From: Halocaridina rubra
Taxonomy: Eukaryota; Arthropoda; Malacostraca; Decapoda; Atyidae
Assembly: GCA_037179515.1 (NCBI GenBank)
Contig: JAXCGZ010005669.1
Location: forward strand, 1-64,000
Direction: 5' to 3'
DNA length: 64,000 bases
The notes beneath the pieces were generated by a model that searched no databases, had not been told where the DNA came from, and saw only the letters and a program-made list of their open reading frames with translations. Shown piece by piece: positions 40,277 through 51,169 of this stretch. The position numbers and the translations under genes are program-made. How positions within the stretch are numbered: position 1 is the first letter of the stretch; each line of letters opens with the position of its first letter.

Positions 40277-43099
40277 TTAGTGATACTTATCATACCTGTC
40301 CTTAAAACTATGGATTGAGGTAGCATTAACTACCTCCTCGCTTAGCGAATTCCAATTATCAACTACTCTTACACTGAAAAAGTATTTCCTTACATCCTGC
40401 AAACAAGTTTTCTTCCGAAGCTTCAAACTATGACCTCTAGTTCTAGAGCCAGCCATATCGAAATATCGATTCCTATCCACTCTATCATAACCATGAAGGA
40501 ATTTAAAGACTGTCACCATATCCCCCCTTACTCTTCTAGCTTCGAGTGATGGCAAGTCTAATTCCCTCAGCCTCTCATCATAACCGAGATTGCGTATTTC
40601 TGGCACCAGTTTTGTGGCATGTCTTTGAACTTTTTCAAGCTTAGCTATGTGCTTTTTCAAGTGCGGATTCCAAAAGGGGGCTGCATATTCGAGTTTTGGC
40701 CTCACATAGGTTACATAAATATTTCTGAACATTTCCTTGTCCATGTGCCTGAAGGCTACCCTTACATTTGATAAGAATGCATATGCTGCCCTTACTACGC
40801 CATTTATATGTATTTCTGGAGACAAATCTGCCAATATGTTTACTCCTAGATCTCTCTCATTTTCTGTCTCCTGAAGTTGTACTCCAGCCACCGAGTAGTC
40901 AAGCTTGGGCCTTCTTGCACTTGTACCCATTCTCATTACCTTACATTTTGAGGTATTGAATTTCATTATCCACTTTTCTGACCACTCATGCAGATTATTT
41001 AGATCCTCCTGAAGTTCTCTACCATTGTTCTCGTTTTTTACTTTCTTCACAATCTTTGCATCATCTGCAAACATATTCATGAATGAATTTACAGACTCTG
41101 GTAGGTCATTTACATATACAAGGAACAAAAGTGGCCCTAAAACTGAACCCTGTGGAACTCCACTACTAACTCTTCTCCATTCAGACACTGAGTGTCTTAC
41201 TCTAACCCTCTGTTCCCTTCCTTCTAAGTAAGTTTTTATCCATTCCAAGACATTTCCACCTATTCTAGCCATTGATTGCAGCTTCCTAATAAGTCTCCCA
41301 TGTGGAACAGTGTCAAACGCTTTCTGGAAGTCTAGGAATATGCAATCTGCCCAGCCCTCTCTTTCCTGTAAGATTTGGCTTACCTCATCATAAAATTCTA
41401 ATAAGTTTGTTACTGTTGATCTTCCTTCTCTGAAGCCATGTTGCCTCACTGACAAAAAGTTGAAGGATTCCAAGTGAAGAGAGATATGTTTCCTTAGTAG
41501 TTTCTCCATAACTTTGCAAACTATGCTGGTCAAGGAAACTGGTCTATAGTTCAGAGCCGTATCCCTCCTTCCCTTTTTGAAGATAGGTATCACATTTGCT
41601 TGTTTCCAGCATCTTGGAATCTCCCCCGACTCCAATGACTCCTTAAATATGATACTTAGTGCCACTGATATTGTGTTTGCGCATTTTTTAAGCACATGAG
41701 GGGATATGTCATCAGGACCTGTAGCTTTATGAACATCTAAATCCATCAGCGCTTTGCATACCTCTGTGGCTGTAAGGTTGATGTTCTCTAATACCGGCCC
41801 TTGAGCTTCTATCACTGCAATCTGAGGGGGTGGGGTATTTTCTACTGTAAATACTGACTGAAACTCCTTGTTCAATTCTTTGCAGATCTCTTCGTCCGTC
41901 TCAGTGATGCTTCCATCCGCTCTCTTTAGCCTTAAAACCTGTTCTTTTACCTTCAGTTTTCCTCTGATAAAGCTGTGGAAAAGCTTGGGATTTTCTTTCA
42001 CCTTCCTGGTGATGTCCCTCTCATAATCTTTCTCTGCCTCTCTCCTTTTACTTAGGTAGTCATTTCTTGCTCTTTTGTAGGTTTGCCAGGCATTTATGTT
42101 TTTTCTCCTCCTATACCTTTTCCAGCATTTGTCTCTCCACTCCTTAGCTCTTTTACACCCATTATCGAACCATTTCTCTCTGGCATGAATTACACCTACT
42201 TTGGTGACAGGTATGCAGTAATCTACAATCTTCCCATATTTCTCACAAAAGATGTCATACATTTCTTGTACAGATTTGTTGTAAAATAAGGTTCTCCAGT
42301 CAATAACTGCAAAAAGCTCATTCATTTTGATGTAATCTCCTTTCTGATAGTTCCTCCTCATGTCCTCAGTGCCTCTACTCTCAGGAAGAATGTCTTCAAT
42401 GATATACTCCATCAACAACACACAGTGGTCACTCTTTCCAATTGGTGGTTCATACTCAATATTTTCAATATCCAACATATTATCTGTGAACACCAGATCA
42501 AGTAGTGATGGCTCATCCCCACCCCTGGCTCTTGTTGGTTCCATTACATGTTGGTGTAGGAAATTCCCTTGTACGCAATCTAGGAATCTTGCCCCAAAGG
42601 AGTCCTCACCACTGTGTGGGTCAAGATTTATCCAATCTATCTCTTTATGATTAAAGTCTCCCATAATCAAAATCCTACATTTTTTCTCCCGCGCCATGTT
42701 AACAACTGAGTTTATGACTTCAATCGTACCTATATGACTTTCCTCATAAATTTCAAGCCTATTTTGGTTCCTTGGTGGGTTGTATACAACAGTTATTATA
42801 ATGCTCTCTGACCCAGTATTTATGCGAGCAACAAGAAATTCCCTGAACTCACTTTCTATAGCCAAGTTTATCTCTTCAACTTGAATCCTCTCACTTATGA
42901 GCAGTGCTATCCCTCCACCAGTCCTCTCAGATCTTTCGACCCTTAGTATTCTGAAGCCCTTAGGAAAAACTGTGACACTGTTTATGTCCTCACTCAACTT
43001 AGTCTCTGTAATTGCTACTATATCTGCCTTACTGTTGTGAATCCTATCTTTTAATTCTACTGCCTTACCAGCTAATCCATCAGCATTTGTGTATAACAA
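40277..43099 (-). CDS. AC-LINE copy 9 ORF2: endonuclease and reverse transcriptase (about 940 aa)
   Basis: It would cut target DNA and copy the element RNA there. The APE-type endonuclease (1 to about 230) shows TNADG, E in TETKL (32), VVYNPP (104-109), GDFN (147-150) and SDH (223-225). The RT (about 458-720) shows KATGPDD, RPVSLTSIVCKVMEKLL, LDFQKAFD (589-596), GVPQGSVLGP (647-656) and FADD (677-680). The C-terminal domain has PKLEYAAPFWNPHLKKH; no RNase H is present. These features fit the CR1/L2 group. The given start is a TTG, 2 nt past the ORF1 stop. The first in-frame ATG is residue 135, beyond essential endonuclease residues, so expression probably depends on ORF1 translation. All catalytic motifs look intact. 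Confidence 0.9.
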   Translation of the reverse strand: MLYTNADGLAGKAVELKDRIHNSKADIVAITETKLSEDINSVTVFPKGFRILRVERSERTGGGIALLISERIQVEEINLAIESEFREFLVARINTGSESIIITVVYNPPRNQNRLEIYEESHIGTIEVINSVVNMAREKKCRILIMGDFNHKEIDWINLDPHSGEDSFGARFLDCVQGNFLHQHVMEPTRARGGDEPSLLDLVFTDNMLDIENIEYEPPIGKSDHCVLLMEYIIEDILPESRGTEDMRRNYQKGDYIKMNELFAVIDWRTLFYNKSVQEMYDIFCEKYGKIVDYCIPVTKVGVIHAREKWFDNGCKRAKEWRDKCWKRYRRRKNINAWQTYKRARNDYLSKRREAEKDYERDITRKVKENPKLFHSFIRGKLKVKEQVLRLKRADGSITETDEEICKELNKEFQSVFTVENTPPPQIAVIEAQGPVLENINLTATEVCKALMDLDVHKATGPDDISPHVLKKCANTISVALSIIFKESLESGEIPRCWKQANVIPIFKKGRRDTALNYRPVSLTSIVCKVMEKLLRKHISLHLESFNFLSVRQHGFREGRSTVTNLLEFYDEVSQILQEREGWADCIFLDFQKAFDTVPHGRLIRKLQSMARIGGNVLEWIKTYLEGREQRVRVRHSVSEWRRVSSGVPQGSVLGPLLFLVYVNDLPESVNSFMNMFADDAKIVKKVKNENNGRELQEDLNNLHEWSEKWIMKFNTSKCKVMRMGTSARRPKLDYSVAGVQLQETENERDLGVNILADLSPEIHINGVVRAAYAFLSNVRVAFRHMDKEMFRNIYVTYVRPKLEYAAPFWNPHLKKHIAKLEKVQRHATKLVPEIRNLGYDERLRELDLPSLEARRVRGDMVTVFKFLHGYDRVDRNRYFDMAGSRTRGHSLKLRKKTCLQDVRKYFFSVRVVDNWNSLSEEVVNATSIHSFKDRYDKYH

Positions 43100-43101
43100 T
43101 C

Positions 43102-44181
43102 TTAATGAGGCCCCATCCCCTGATCTTCTGTCATTATCTTCTTTATCTCCCCTTTGTCTGGAAGTATTCCGTAACGAAAATTTTTCTTCTCTTCTTCATT
43201 TCTTTCATCATTTAACCTTCTTGCCTCTTGCAACAAGTTTTTGATCTTTCCCATCTCTTCCTGTGTTCTGTATCGTCTAATGAACACTTCTTTGCATTCT
43301 TGAAGGTCTTTTAGACTTTTTTTTCTCAACAATATTTCCCTACATGTCTCCCCTCTCTCAAAGGTTACTTTTGTTGGTCTCGGCTTTCCTTCCCTCGAAT
43401 ATTTACCTAGTTGGTGTATGTTTACAATATCCTCAGGACCACATACTACTCCAAGCTTTCTTATCAGGTCTACAACCCTAGCTTTATTTTCTTCAAGTCT
43501 CCCCTGCCATGTTGGCTCCTGGGATTCACTTATGCCTGAGATTACCACTGTCTTCTCCTTATCAAGTGCCTGTCTGATGAGTGGGTTTGCCCTTTCCATC
43601 ACAACGTCTTTCATTTTTTCGATTACTGTCTCTTTATAGTCAACTGTTTGTATGTTTTCCAGTGCCACCACCTTTACAGCCTCTTTTACTGCCACATTCC
43701 CCTTTAGTGCATCAGCAAAGGACGTTTTCATGGCATCATTTTCCATATTCAGCTCCTGGAACTCTTTTCTGAACTGTTCAATGTTTTCCTTAATCTGAAC
43801 ATTCCAAGCAGCAATCTCGTCTCTCTCAGAAGATAGCAGTGAACTAACATCTAATTCCTTTAGGTTGCCATTTAGCTGTTTGTTTTTATCTTCTTGATTA
43901 GAAATTCTAGATTCTAGTTGACTCTTTTCCCCTTCCAGCTTCTTTATTCTTTTTTCTAGTTCCTTTCTCTCCTGCCCTTGTGCTTTATTTGCTTCCTCCA
44001 AAGATCTTATTTGTTCTCTGAGTGTTTCATTCTCTTTCATTTCTCCATCCATATTCCGAATTTTATCATCAAGGCTTGTAACCATTTCCTCTAACTTCTT
44101 GATTCTCTGTTTAAGTCCTCTGATGACTACCCCTTCTCCCGCCCCATGGGTGGGAGAGGTTTGGGACAGAGATGGCTTCAT
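43102..44181 (-). CDS. AC-LINE copy 9 ORF1 (359 aa)
   Basis: Intact and almost identical to the copy 8 ORF1 (Gly for Asp near residue 105). Coiled coil about 20-150, RRM-like domain about 210-300, basic C-terminal domain to about 330, then a tail that overlaps the ORF2 frame. Such proteins bind element RNA and form the RNP with ORF2 protein. The ATG at 44181 follows an A-rich run. Confidence 0.9.
   Translation of the reverse strand: MKPSLSQTSPTHGAGEGVVIRGLKQRIKKLEEMVTSLDDKIRNMDGEMKENETLREQIRSLEEANKAQGQERKELEKRIKKLEGEKSQLESRISNQEDKNKQLNGNLKELDVSSLLSSERDEIAAWNVQIKENIEQFRKEFQELNMENDAMKTSFADALKGNVAVKEAVKVVALENIQTVDYKETVIEKMKDVVMERANPLIRQALDKEKTVVISGISESQEPTWQGRLEENKARVVDLIRKLGVVCGPEDIVNIHQLGKYSREGKPRPTKVTFERGETCREILLRKKSLKDLQECKEVFIRRYRTQEEMGKIKNLLQEARRLNDERNEEEKKNFRYGILPDKGEIKKIMTEDQGMGPH
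43177..43183 (-). promoter_or_regulatory. Candidate -1 frameshift heptamer, copy 9
   Basis: ORF1 codons 333-335 read AAA AAT TTT, giving an in-phase A AAT TTT (X XXY YYZ). The -1 frame has a TGA five codons upstream and is open from there into ORF2. The ORF1 stop is 72 nt downstream. Confidence 0.5.
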
Positions 44182-44372
44182 TTTTATGTTCTCCCTCTCA
44201 CAGAATATAGAAAGAAGACGAGAAAGAGGAAAAAAAAAAAAAAAAAAAAAAAAACTTCTAATTTACCTTCACACAGAATTTTTATATCTCCATATAAGTG
44301 CTATTTAGTGACTCAGTTTGTCTCCTTTCTGGTAACACACATCTTAACTTAAAAACTTGACCATGGTAATTT

Positions 44373-44374
<2 letters not shown>

Positions 44375-44413
<39 letters not shown>

Positions 44414-44512
44414 GCCTTATTTTTGCAAAGTAATGAAGTTGCTAAGCCAAACTTTCTTATTATAGTACCATTGGTGTTAATAAACTCTTTCTTTATTGTT
44501 TACGTTTCTAAG
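44375..44512 (+). other. (TG)n tract and intron end before module B
   Basis: (TG)n at 44375-44410 is followed by about 100 nt of unique intron ending in CGTTTCTAAG. The tract marks the right edge of LINE block 1. Confidence 0.85.
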
Positions 44513-44651
44513 AACAATGTGAACTTCCTCCAACATGGGTTGGCAGATGGTATGAAATTGATTCCAATCGCTTAGTGGATATTACAACAAGGGAATTTAG
44601 CAGCAATCTCTGTACGGCATCCTTAGGAAGTATTTATCGTTTAAAGAATGA
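44513..44651 (+). CDS. Host exon: module B, exon 1 (DUF7044-like)
   Basis: Phase 1 in, phase 2 out at gtaagt. It begins QCELPPTWVGRWYE and contains SNLCTASLG. It aligns with the module A exon at 22262, including both cysteines and the exit phase. Confidence 0.85.
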
Positions 44652-45045
44652 GTAAGTGATAATAAGTATATTATCAGTTATATCCTACCTTCAAATTTTA
44701 TAGTAGATATTTAATTTTAGATAGTGCGTACTTAATCTAGTTCTGAACATTTTCAAAATAATATTGCATTTCCTACATATGGAGGTGTCATGATATCACT
44801 GATCAAAAGTTAAGTGTTATGCTTTCTTGCTGCTAGAAATTTAATATATCTATGATATAACATGCATATTAATGCAAGTATACAGGATTATATGTCTCTT
44901 ATATTGTCTTATGTTGATTCAGTGATTTAAGGTACAATACAAAAGCATAATTCTGTTACATAAATTTAACTATTATATATTTAAACCATGGAGTACTCCA
45001 TTCTTTCATTGGAAGAGTTTAATATTAATATTTTTCTTTTTTTAG

Positions 45046-45113
45046 AAGAAAGAATTGTAATCGCTGTGTATTGATAACCGAGAAACATGCAAATATCCTT
45101 CAATTCCAAAAAT
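45046..45113 (+). CDS. Host exon: module B, exon 2
   Basis: 68 nt, phase 2 in, phase 1 out, the same as in module A. It encodes NCNRCVLITEKHANILQFQK with the C-x2-C pair. Confidence 0.87.
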
Positions 45114-45242
45114 GTAAGTAGAGTATAATATGATATTCGCATACTCATTTCCACATGAACTTGCCATGGTTTCTCTTTGCAATATAAACATTGCAGCCCT
45201 ATCAAAATACTTGAAGTTGATTGATGTTCTACGTATTTACAG

Positions 45243-45491
45243 CAAAATGCAAATATACTGAAGATGTGAGTGAGCTTTGTTTTGGGCTAGGTGAAGCAGT
45301 GACTACTTTGGTAAGAAAGAATGTCAGAAACAAGTGCCCCTTCTCTGGGTCTCGATCTTTCAGTTATCAACCAGGACCTAGAGATTGCAGCCACCAACCA
45401 GCAAGACTTATTTCACAAAAGAATGATACGGAACTTGTATTCTTCTACAATTCCTGCCCTGACCAAATTACTCCTGATGCAGGACCTTACC
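45243..45491 (+). CDS. Host exon: module B, exon 3 (DUF7043-like)
   Basis: Phase 1 to phase 1. Cysteines 5-9 are in KCKYTED, ELCFGL, KCPFSGSRSFSY, RDCSHQ and YNSCPD. One NDT site matches that of module A. The next exon of the module is 16.7 kb away. Confidence 0.88.
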
Positions 45492-46439
45492 GTAAGTGGA
45501 AAGTTTGACTGAGGTTTTGTACTTAGAACATTCAGTATTATCATTTTACTGATCATGATACTAATATAACTGAAAATTTATATGTTATTTACTCTTGAGA
45601 TACAGAGAGAATACAAAGCTTTGACATGCATCCACCATAATGCAGTATGTTTGGCATTATCAATACTGAAACTATAATGGAAGACAGATAAATGTCTACA
45701 GTAGGTCGAAAATGAGAGATGAATCAAAAGACAGAGAGCTAAATAGATAAATATTCTTCCTTTCTTCTCCTTTTTTTAACATGACGAACTTTCTTACGCA
45801 GTTCACCATTTGTTAATTATTACTATGTTTATATTAAAAGCATTGATTGCGATGACTCTGCAAAGATTTAATAATATAAATACAAAAATGTTATGGACTT
45901 GACATAAATGAACTTATCGGCACTACTACTACTACTACTGCTATGTATCTTACCTGTTCAAGATAAGCAGATGGTTGTAAAGCTCTATGAAGCTCTATAA
46001 TTGTGTATAATGTATAGTCATTATAATACATATCTCATTCTCGTCATTAATGTTATAGAGATGAAGCAAGGCGGATATGTATACACAACTATACTGTAAC
46101 TGCTTTGATTTCGTTACACCATTTGTAGAAGAATATAAATTCTAAAAGTAAACAAAATACATAAATGACAATAAATAATACCGGATAATACTGAAACACT
46201 TCTAAAATGGATTGAAACTTTTATATGAAGGATCGAATCATACTATTTGTGGTTGTCAAACATAAATAATAGAAAACACTTTCAAAGTGAACAATAGAAA
46301 ACTTAACACTAATTAAAGGGGTATCTTAGACACAACACTTCCTTATCCCTTAAAAGAGTTTTGAGTACATGTATGGGTATATGCAAAATATATCTTGTCT
46401 TAATATTTATGTTATCATAATATCATGCATGGTTACAAA
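45492..46439 (+). other. Start of the intron inside module B
   Basis: AT-rich, with a short CTA run (45930-45942). No gene or known repeat was recognised. Confidence 0.5.
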
Positions 46440-46799
46440 TCTAATTTCTAAGGAGCTATTCCCCTGGTTGCCCTATCAGGAAGTACCCTGCACGCAACTG
46501 GACTCTGGGGTAAAGGCACTGTTAATGCGTCTACTGAGAATAAACCTCTGTGTTCGTGGTTGGTTCCACTGCATTTCTGGGATGAAGAGTTTGTTCAGTA
46601 TCAAACTAATATTGTCAGACCAAGAAGGCTTTAGCTGATCAATGTGTCTCTTCATTACATTCCCATTTACTCGAACATCATAATGCCTATTCCCAACCTT
46701 TCATGTAATTTCCCCGGGTATCAACTTGTCTGGTGTTGTGTATGATTGTACAAGTATTGGAGATGAAAGTTGAAAATGTCAAGCTCCTTTTGGTGCTGC

Positions 46800-47618
46800 A
46801 GTTATGTCCAGCCTTTGTCATGTTGATCACTAAGAAATTCAGGCAACATCAGATCTAACTTAGCCCTACTCCTCCTCCCCATCAACAGAAGTGATGGTGT
46901 CATACCAGTAGTTGCATGCAGAGTAGTTCAATAGCTTAAGAGAAATTTACATATGCTAGTAGGAACAGTAGCATGCAAGGCTTGTCGACATTTCATATTA
47001 TGCTTAAATGTTTGCACAAATTTTTCAAGCTCCCCATTTGTGGCAGGATGATACGTTGCAGAAAAGGTGTGTAGAATACCATTTTCATCCAAAAAAATCT
47101 TTGAATCCCAAATAAGAAAACTGAGGACCATTATAAGATACCATGCACTCTGGCAGACCATGGGCTGCTAAAAGTGGCATTAGTGTTTTGATAGTGCAAA
47201 GTGAGGTAGTTGACTGCATTGGAATGATCTCTGGCCATTTACTGTAAGCATCGACAACAATTAAGTAAGAATATCCAAGAAATGGGCCAGCAAAATCAAT
47301 GTGTAGCCGTTGCCAAGCATGTCTAGGATATTCCCAGGGGTGTAAACGTGCTGGGTTTGGATTATTTTGATTGATAGAACCAGTCATACATTTTCGAACA
47401 GACATTTCAATGTCCTTGTTCATTCCTAGCCACCACAAGTACCTTCTAGCTATTGCTTTGGATCTTACAATGCCCTGGTGATCCTCATGTAGATCAGTGA
47501 GTACCTGTACCCTATGCTGCTTAGGAATAACAATTCTGGCCCCACGTAATATGCAATCCTCTTCAGCACTAAGTTCAGACCATACTGCCACATATGGTTT
47601 ACATTTTTCTTGAGTCAT
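46800..47618 (-). pseudogene. Gypsy integrase remnant
   Basis: It includes the HHCC-type region (LHEDHQGIVRSKAIARRYLW) with the last zinc-binding Cys apparently replaced by Gly. The core keeps the first acidic residue (HIDFAGPF) and the glutamate region (HPATNGELEKFVQTFK). Tyr stands where the second catalytic Asp is normally found (SYNGPQF). A frameshift near 47110 splits it. Confidence 0.82.
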
Positions 47619-47631
47619 TGTTGAACCTCGA

Positions 47632-49080
47632 TCAGTAAGTTAATGCTGGAGTATCTTGGACATTATTAGATCCTGTGTGCATAGCTATATGTTTAGCTGT
47701 GATAGGTAAGTTGTAGTTGTCTAACAACAAAATGCTGACATCATGATCTGTAGGGGGTTTGTCTACGGGTAAGCAAGATAGTGTGTCTGCATTTCCTATC
47801 TTGGTAGTAGACTTGTACTCTAATGTATAATTATAAGCTGCCAAAATGATAGCCCACCTTTGTAGTCGTGCAGTGACTAGAGTAGGTAGACCTGCTTTGG
47901 GACCGAAAATGGCTAATAATGGTGTGTGGTCAATGACTAACTTAAATTCCTTTCTGCCTTATAGGTGTATGTGGAATTTCTTTACAGCATACACTAGTGC
48001 AAGGCCCTCCTTTTCAATTTGTGAATAGTTTCTTTCTGCCTTATTCAACAAGCTAGATGCATAAGCAATTGACCTTTCTGTGCGTCGGGCATGACATGAG
48101 CTAAAATTGCACCTAAGCCTGCCTGTGAGGCGTCACACGCTACTTTTACCTGCAAGTTCATTCTGAAATGCGTCGAGAACTTTGGAGAAGTTATTTCTGC
48201 TTTTATCTTCTCAAATGACTGCTGACAGTCCACTGACAAGTGCCAGGCTACGTCTTTGTTTAACAGTCGATATAGTGGTTCTGCTAGGGTAGCTTAGCCT
48301 TTTATGAACTTTCCGTAAAATGTCACAAGTCCTAAAAATGACCGTAGCGCTTTGACATTTTCAGACACTTTTGCTGAATGTACTGCCCTGACTTTGTCAA
48401 CTTTCTTGTGAATACCCTTTTCATTTATTTTGAACCCTAAATATTCAATTGCTGAATCTTTAATATGACATTTGCTCTCTTTTATTTTCATTCCATTTCC
48501 TTGGATGTGTTTCAATACTGCTACTAGTCTTTCATGATGCTCTCTCTCGTCCTTTCCTGCTACTAATATGTCATCAATGAAAAAAAATACTCCGGGCAGT
48601 CCAATGAATATCTTATCCATGTTTTGCTACCATATTGCGGGACTGCTGGCTACTCCATATGGTAGTCTTTTGGGATGAGATGACCCTAATTGAGTATTTA
48701 TTGTACAGTATTCTTGTGACTTGTCGTCCATGACTAACTGCTGAAAGGCATGTTTTAGATAAATTTTTGAGAAGTCCTTACATTCTCCTAGGGCTGCAAG
48801 CATGTGTGTAGGGCTGGGTAGAGGGTATTGGGCTATTTGTAACTGTGGGTTTAGTGTTACCTTATAATCTCCACACAACCGGACGCCTTCATCTTGTTTT
48901 GCTACTGGAACTAAAGGGGTTCCCCAGTCTGAATACATTACTCTCTCCCATGTATCTTCTGTTTCTAACCTTTTAATTTTATGTTCAACTGAGGCCTTTA
49001 AAGAAAATGGAATTGGTCTTGGAGTAAAAAGCTTAGGTGTTGCATCAGATTTCAGAACTTAGGTTGTCTTTGTGTTTTAT
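47632..49080 (-). pseudogene. Gypsy reverse transcriptase and RNase H remnant
   Basis: RT pieces are at 48627-48938 (SDWGTPLVPVAKQDEGVRLC) and 48294-48620 (FFIDDILVAG, LGFKINEKGI, LRSFLGLVTFYGKFI). RNase H is at 48045-48239 (VACDASQAGLGAIL) and continues weakly to 47632. In-frame stops and frameshifts separate the parts. Confidence 0.85.
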
Positions 49081-49187
49081 TTTACTGTGCCATGTCCTTC
49101 AGCAAATATGTCCTTAAATTCTGAAAACACATCACACACAGGGGAAACAGTTTCATGTTCTACCTAAAGAACCTGCAAACTATCTGA

Positions 49188-50277
49188 CTATTTTAACTGA
49201 AAATGTTTCAACCAATCTAAACCCATTAATATCTGACCTTGGCCTTTCACAATGTTGAGAGGCAGATCCTGTGCTGTCTGCTGATCATACTGAACATTAA
49301 CCTTGGTTGAACCTACTGCCTTGATGTTGTGTGCATTGTAATCCCACAGAACATTATTGCAAGCTTCTATGGACAAATTAGGTATTTTGCATGCCACCTG
49401 TTCTGACATCACAGAGATGTCTGCTGATGTGTCAACCTGCATGACAACCTGCACACTGTTTATGTTTACTGTAATCATTAATCTCTTGTCTACGCTACTT
49501 ATAGAGTTAATTTGAAAAGCAAATTCTGATTTACTATTATCTAATTGCTCTGATGGCTCATCTGACTGATCATTCTGTTGGGTTTCAGATTTAACTGAGG
49601 TATAATTGCTGTGTTTCTCTGATTTACGGAGCCTACACATATTACTGAAATGACCCTTGTGTCCACAACTGTTACATTTCTTGTCAGTTGCCTTACCACA
49701 CCTGAAACATGGTGTATTTGTGGACTGCCTACCCTCAGGTTTCCTTTGAACTGTCGTGTTCTTTCCTTGTTGCCATTGCCGTTTACCATACTGGGAGGAC
49801 ACTTTATTGACCCGAGAATTATTTTGTGAGCCCTCAATGACTTGAGCTTGAGAATTTGCTGCTTCCAGAATCCTAGCTGTGTCTAAGGCTTTATCTAATG
49901 TTGGGGTTTTCTCCTGAAGCAATATTTATCTGAGTTCATGTGAATTACATTTGGCTATAATCTGATCTATTATGACATCCTCCTTGCTATGGAACTCACA
50001 TGTAGAAGCAAACTTTTTCATTTTGGAAACAAAATCATCAACTGATCCACTAGCATTATGGGTGCACTGGCTAAACCTAAATATCTCATCTAAATTTAAT
50101 TTTTGGAGCTAAGTAGGCATTTAGGCAAATAATTGTTTGTTGAAGGGTGTTACCTGCAGGTGTAAGGGTTTTATACACCTCCTGTACCTCTAGACCTGCT
50201 ACAAGGAGTAGTAAGGCATGCTTCTGCTCATCCTTGGTGACTCCTATGGCCTTCAGGTAGATGCCAAACGAATCCAT
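49188..50277 (-). pseudogene. Gypsy gag and protease remnant
   Basis: A gag piece (50086-50277) is followed by the frame at 49188-49922 with two Cys-rich knuckle-like motifs (CFRCGKATDKKC, CNSCGHKGHFSNMC) and a retropepsin region. The protease active-site triad reads DTS where DTG or DSG is usual, so it is probably inactive. Confidence 0.8.
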
Positions 50278-50476
50278 CCACTTATCCCACCTCTGTACAA
50301 TAGTAGAAGGTTCCTCTTGTATGGAAAACGCTCATGGCATGGGTAGATCGAGCACCAAAGTTGCGGGTGACTGCTGTGGGTTGGTTACACACTCCTGCCA
50401 AAACTTGGTTGGTGCCAGATGTGTTGCCACCTCTGCCTGGTGTCGCTACCACTCGTCGCCACTGTTTTGTGACTTA

Positions 50477-50676
50477 CCTCATTCTTCTAGCTTCATGTCA
50501 TGGTAAGTCTAATTCCCTCGGCATCTCCTCATAACTGAAATTGCGCATTTCTGGCAAGAGTTTCGTGGCATGTCTTTGATCTTTTTCCAGATAAAGGCTA
50601 CACATATATTTCTGAACATTTCCTTGTCCATGTGCCTGCAGGCTACCCTTACATTTGCTAAGAAAGCAAGCTTCTT
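50477..50676 (-). mobile_element. Small AC-LINE fragment
   Basis: A diverged ORF2 C-terminal piece with an internal deletion (KLEKVQ region joined to the motif-7 region). It has no tail of its own and is followed by (TG)n at 50681-50702. Confidence 0.75.
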
Positions 50677-50702
50677 TGGGTGTGTGCGTGTGTGTGTGTG
50701 TG

Positions 50703-51112
50703 TGATTACCTAATTGTGATTACCTAATTGTGTTTACGGGAAAGAGCCCAAAGCTCGTATCTTCCCGTCTCCTGATCGGTTCCATTTTATACTTAGTGAT
50801 ACTTATCATACCTGTCCTTAAAACTATGGATTGAGATAGCATTAACTACCTCCTCGCTTAGCCAATTCCAATTATCAACTACTCTTACACTGAAAAAGTA
50901 TTTCCTTACATCCTGCAAAGAAGTTTTCTTACAAAGCTTCAAACTATGACCTCTAGCTCTAGAGCCAGCCATATCAAAATATCGATCCCTATCCACTCTA
51001 TCATAACCATGAAGGAATTTAAAGACTGTCACCATATCCCCCCTCACTCTTCTAGCTTCGAGTGATGGTAAGTCTAATTCCCTCAGCCTCTCATCATAAC
51101 TGAGATTGCGTA

Positions 51113-51116
<4 letters not shown>
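50703..51116 (-). mobile_element. AC-LINE copy 11, short 3' end
   Basis: Tail, stem-loop and the last 84 codons of ORF2 (50793-51047) plus a little more. The 5' break after GCGTATTTC joins a (TG)n tract directly. Confidence 0.9.

Positions 51117-51168
<52 letters not shown>
51117..51168. repeat. (TG)n microsatellite between LINE copies
   Basis: About 25 TG units between the 5' break of one copy and the 3' tail of the next. Confidence 0.97.

Positions 51169-51169
<1 letters not shown>

Larger units (their letters stand above)
40182..44375 (-). mobile_element. AC-LINE copy 9, both ORFs intact
   Basis: It has a 95-nt 3' UTR, ORF2, ORF1 and about 194 nt of 5' UTR before joining a (TG)n tract. 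It lacks the outer 5' UTR seen in copy 8, so it is slightly 5'-truncated, but both proteins are uninterrupted. It differs from copy 8 at only a few residues, which implies recent activity or recent duplication. Confidence 0.92.
46440..50476 (-). mobile_element. Ty3/gypsy element, decayed, LTRs not found
   Basis: The minus strand reads gag, zinc knuckle, protease, RT, RNase H, integrase in the standard gypsy order, broken into at least seven frames. The right border is cut by an AC-LINE fragment at about 50477. Just inside it, CAGTGGCGACGAGTGG on the minus strand resembles leader sequence next to a gypsy primer site, but no LTR is visible. The left part (46440-46800) is unassigned. Confidence 0.85.
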
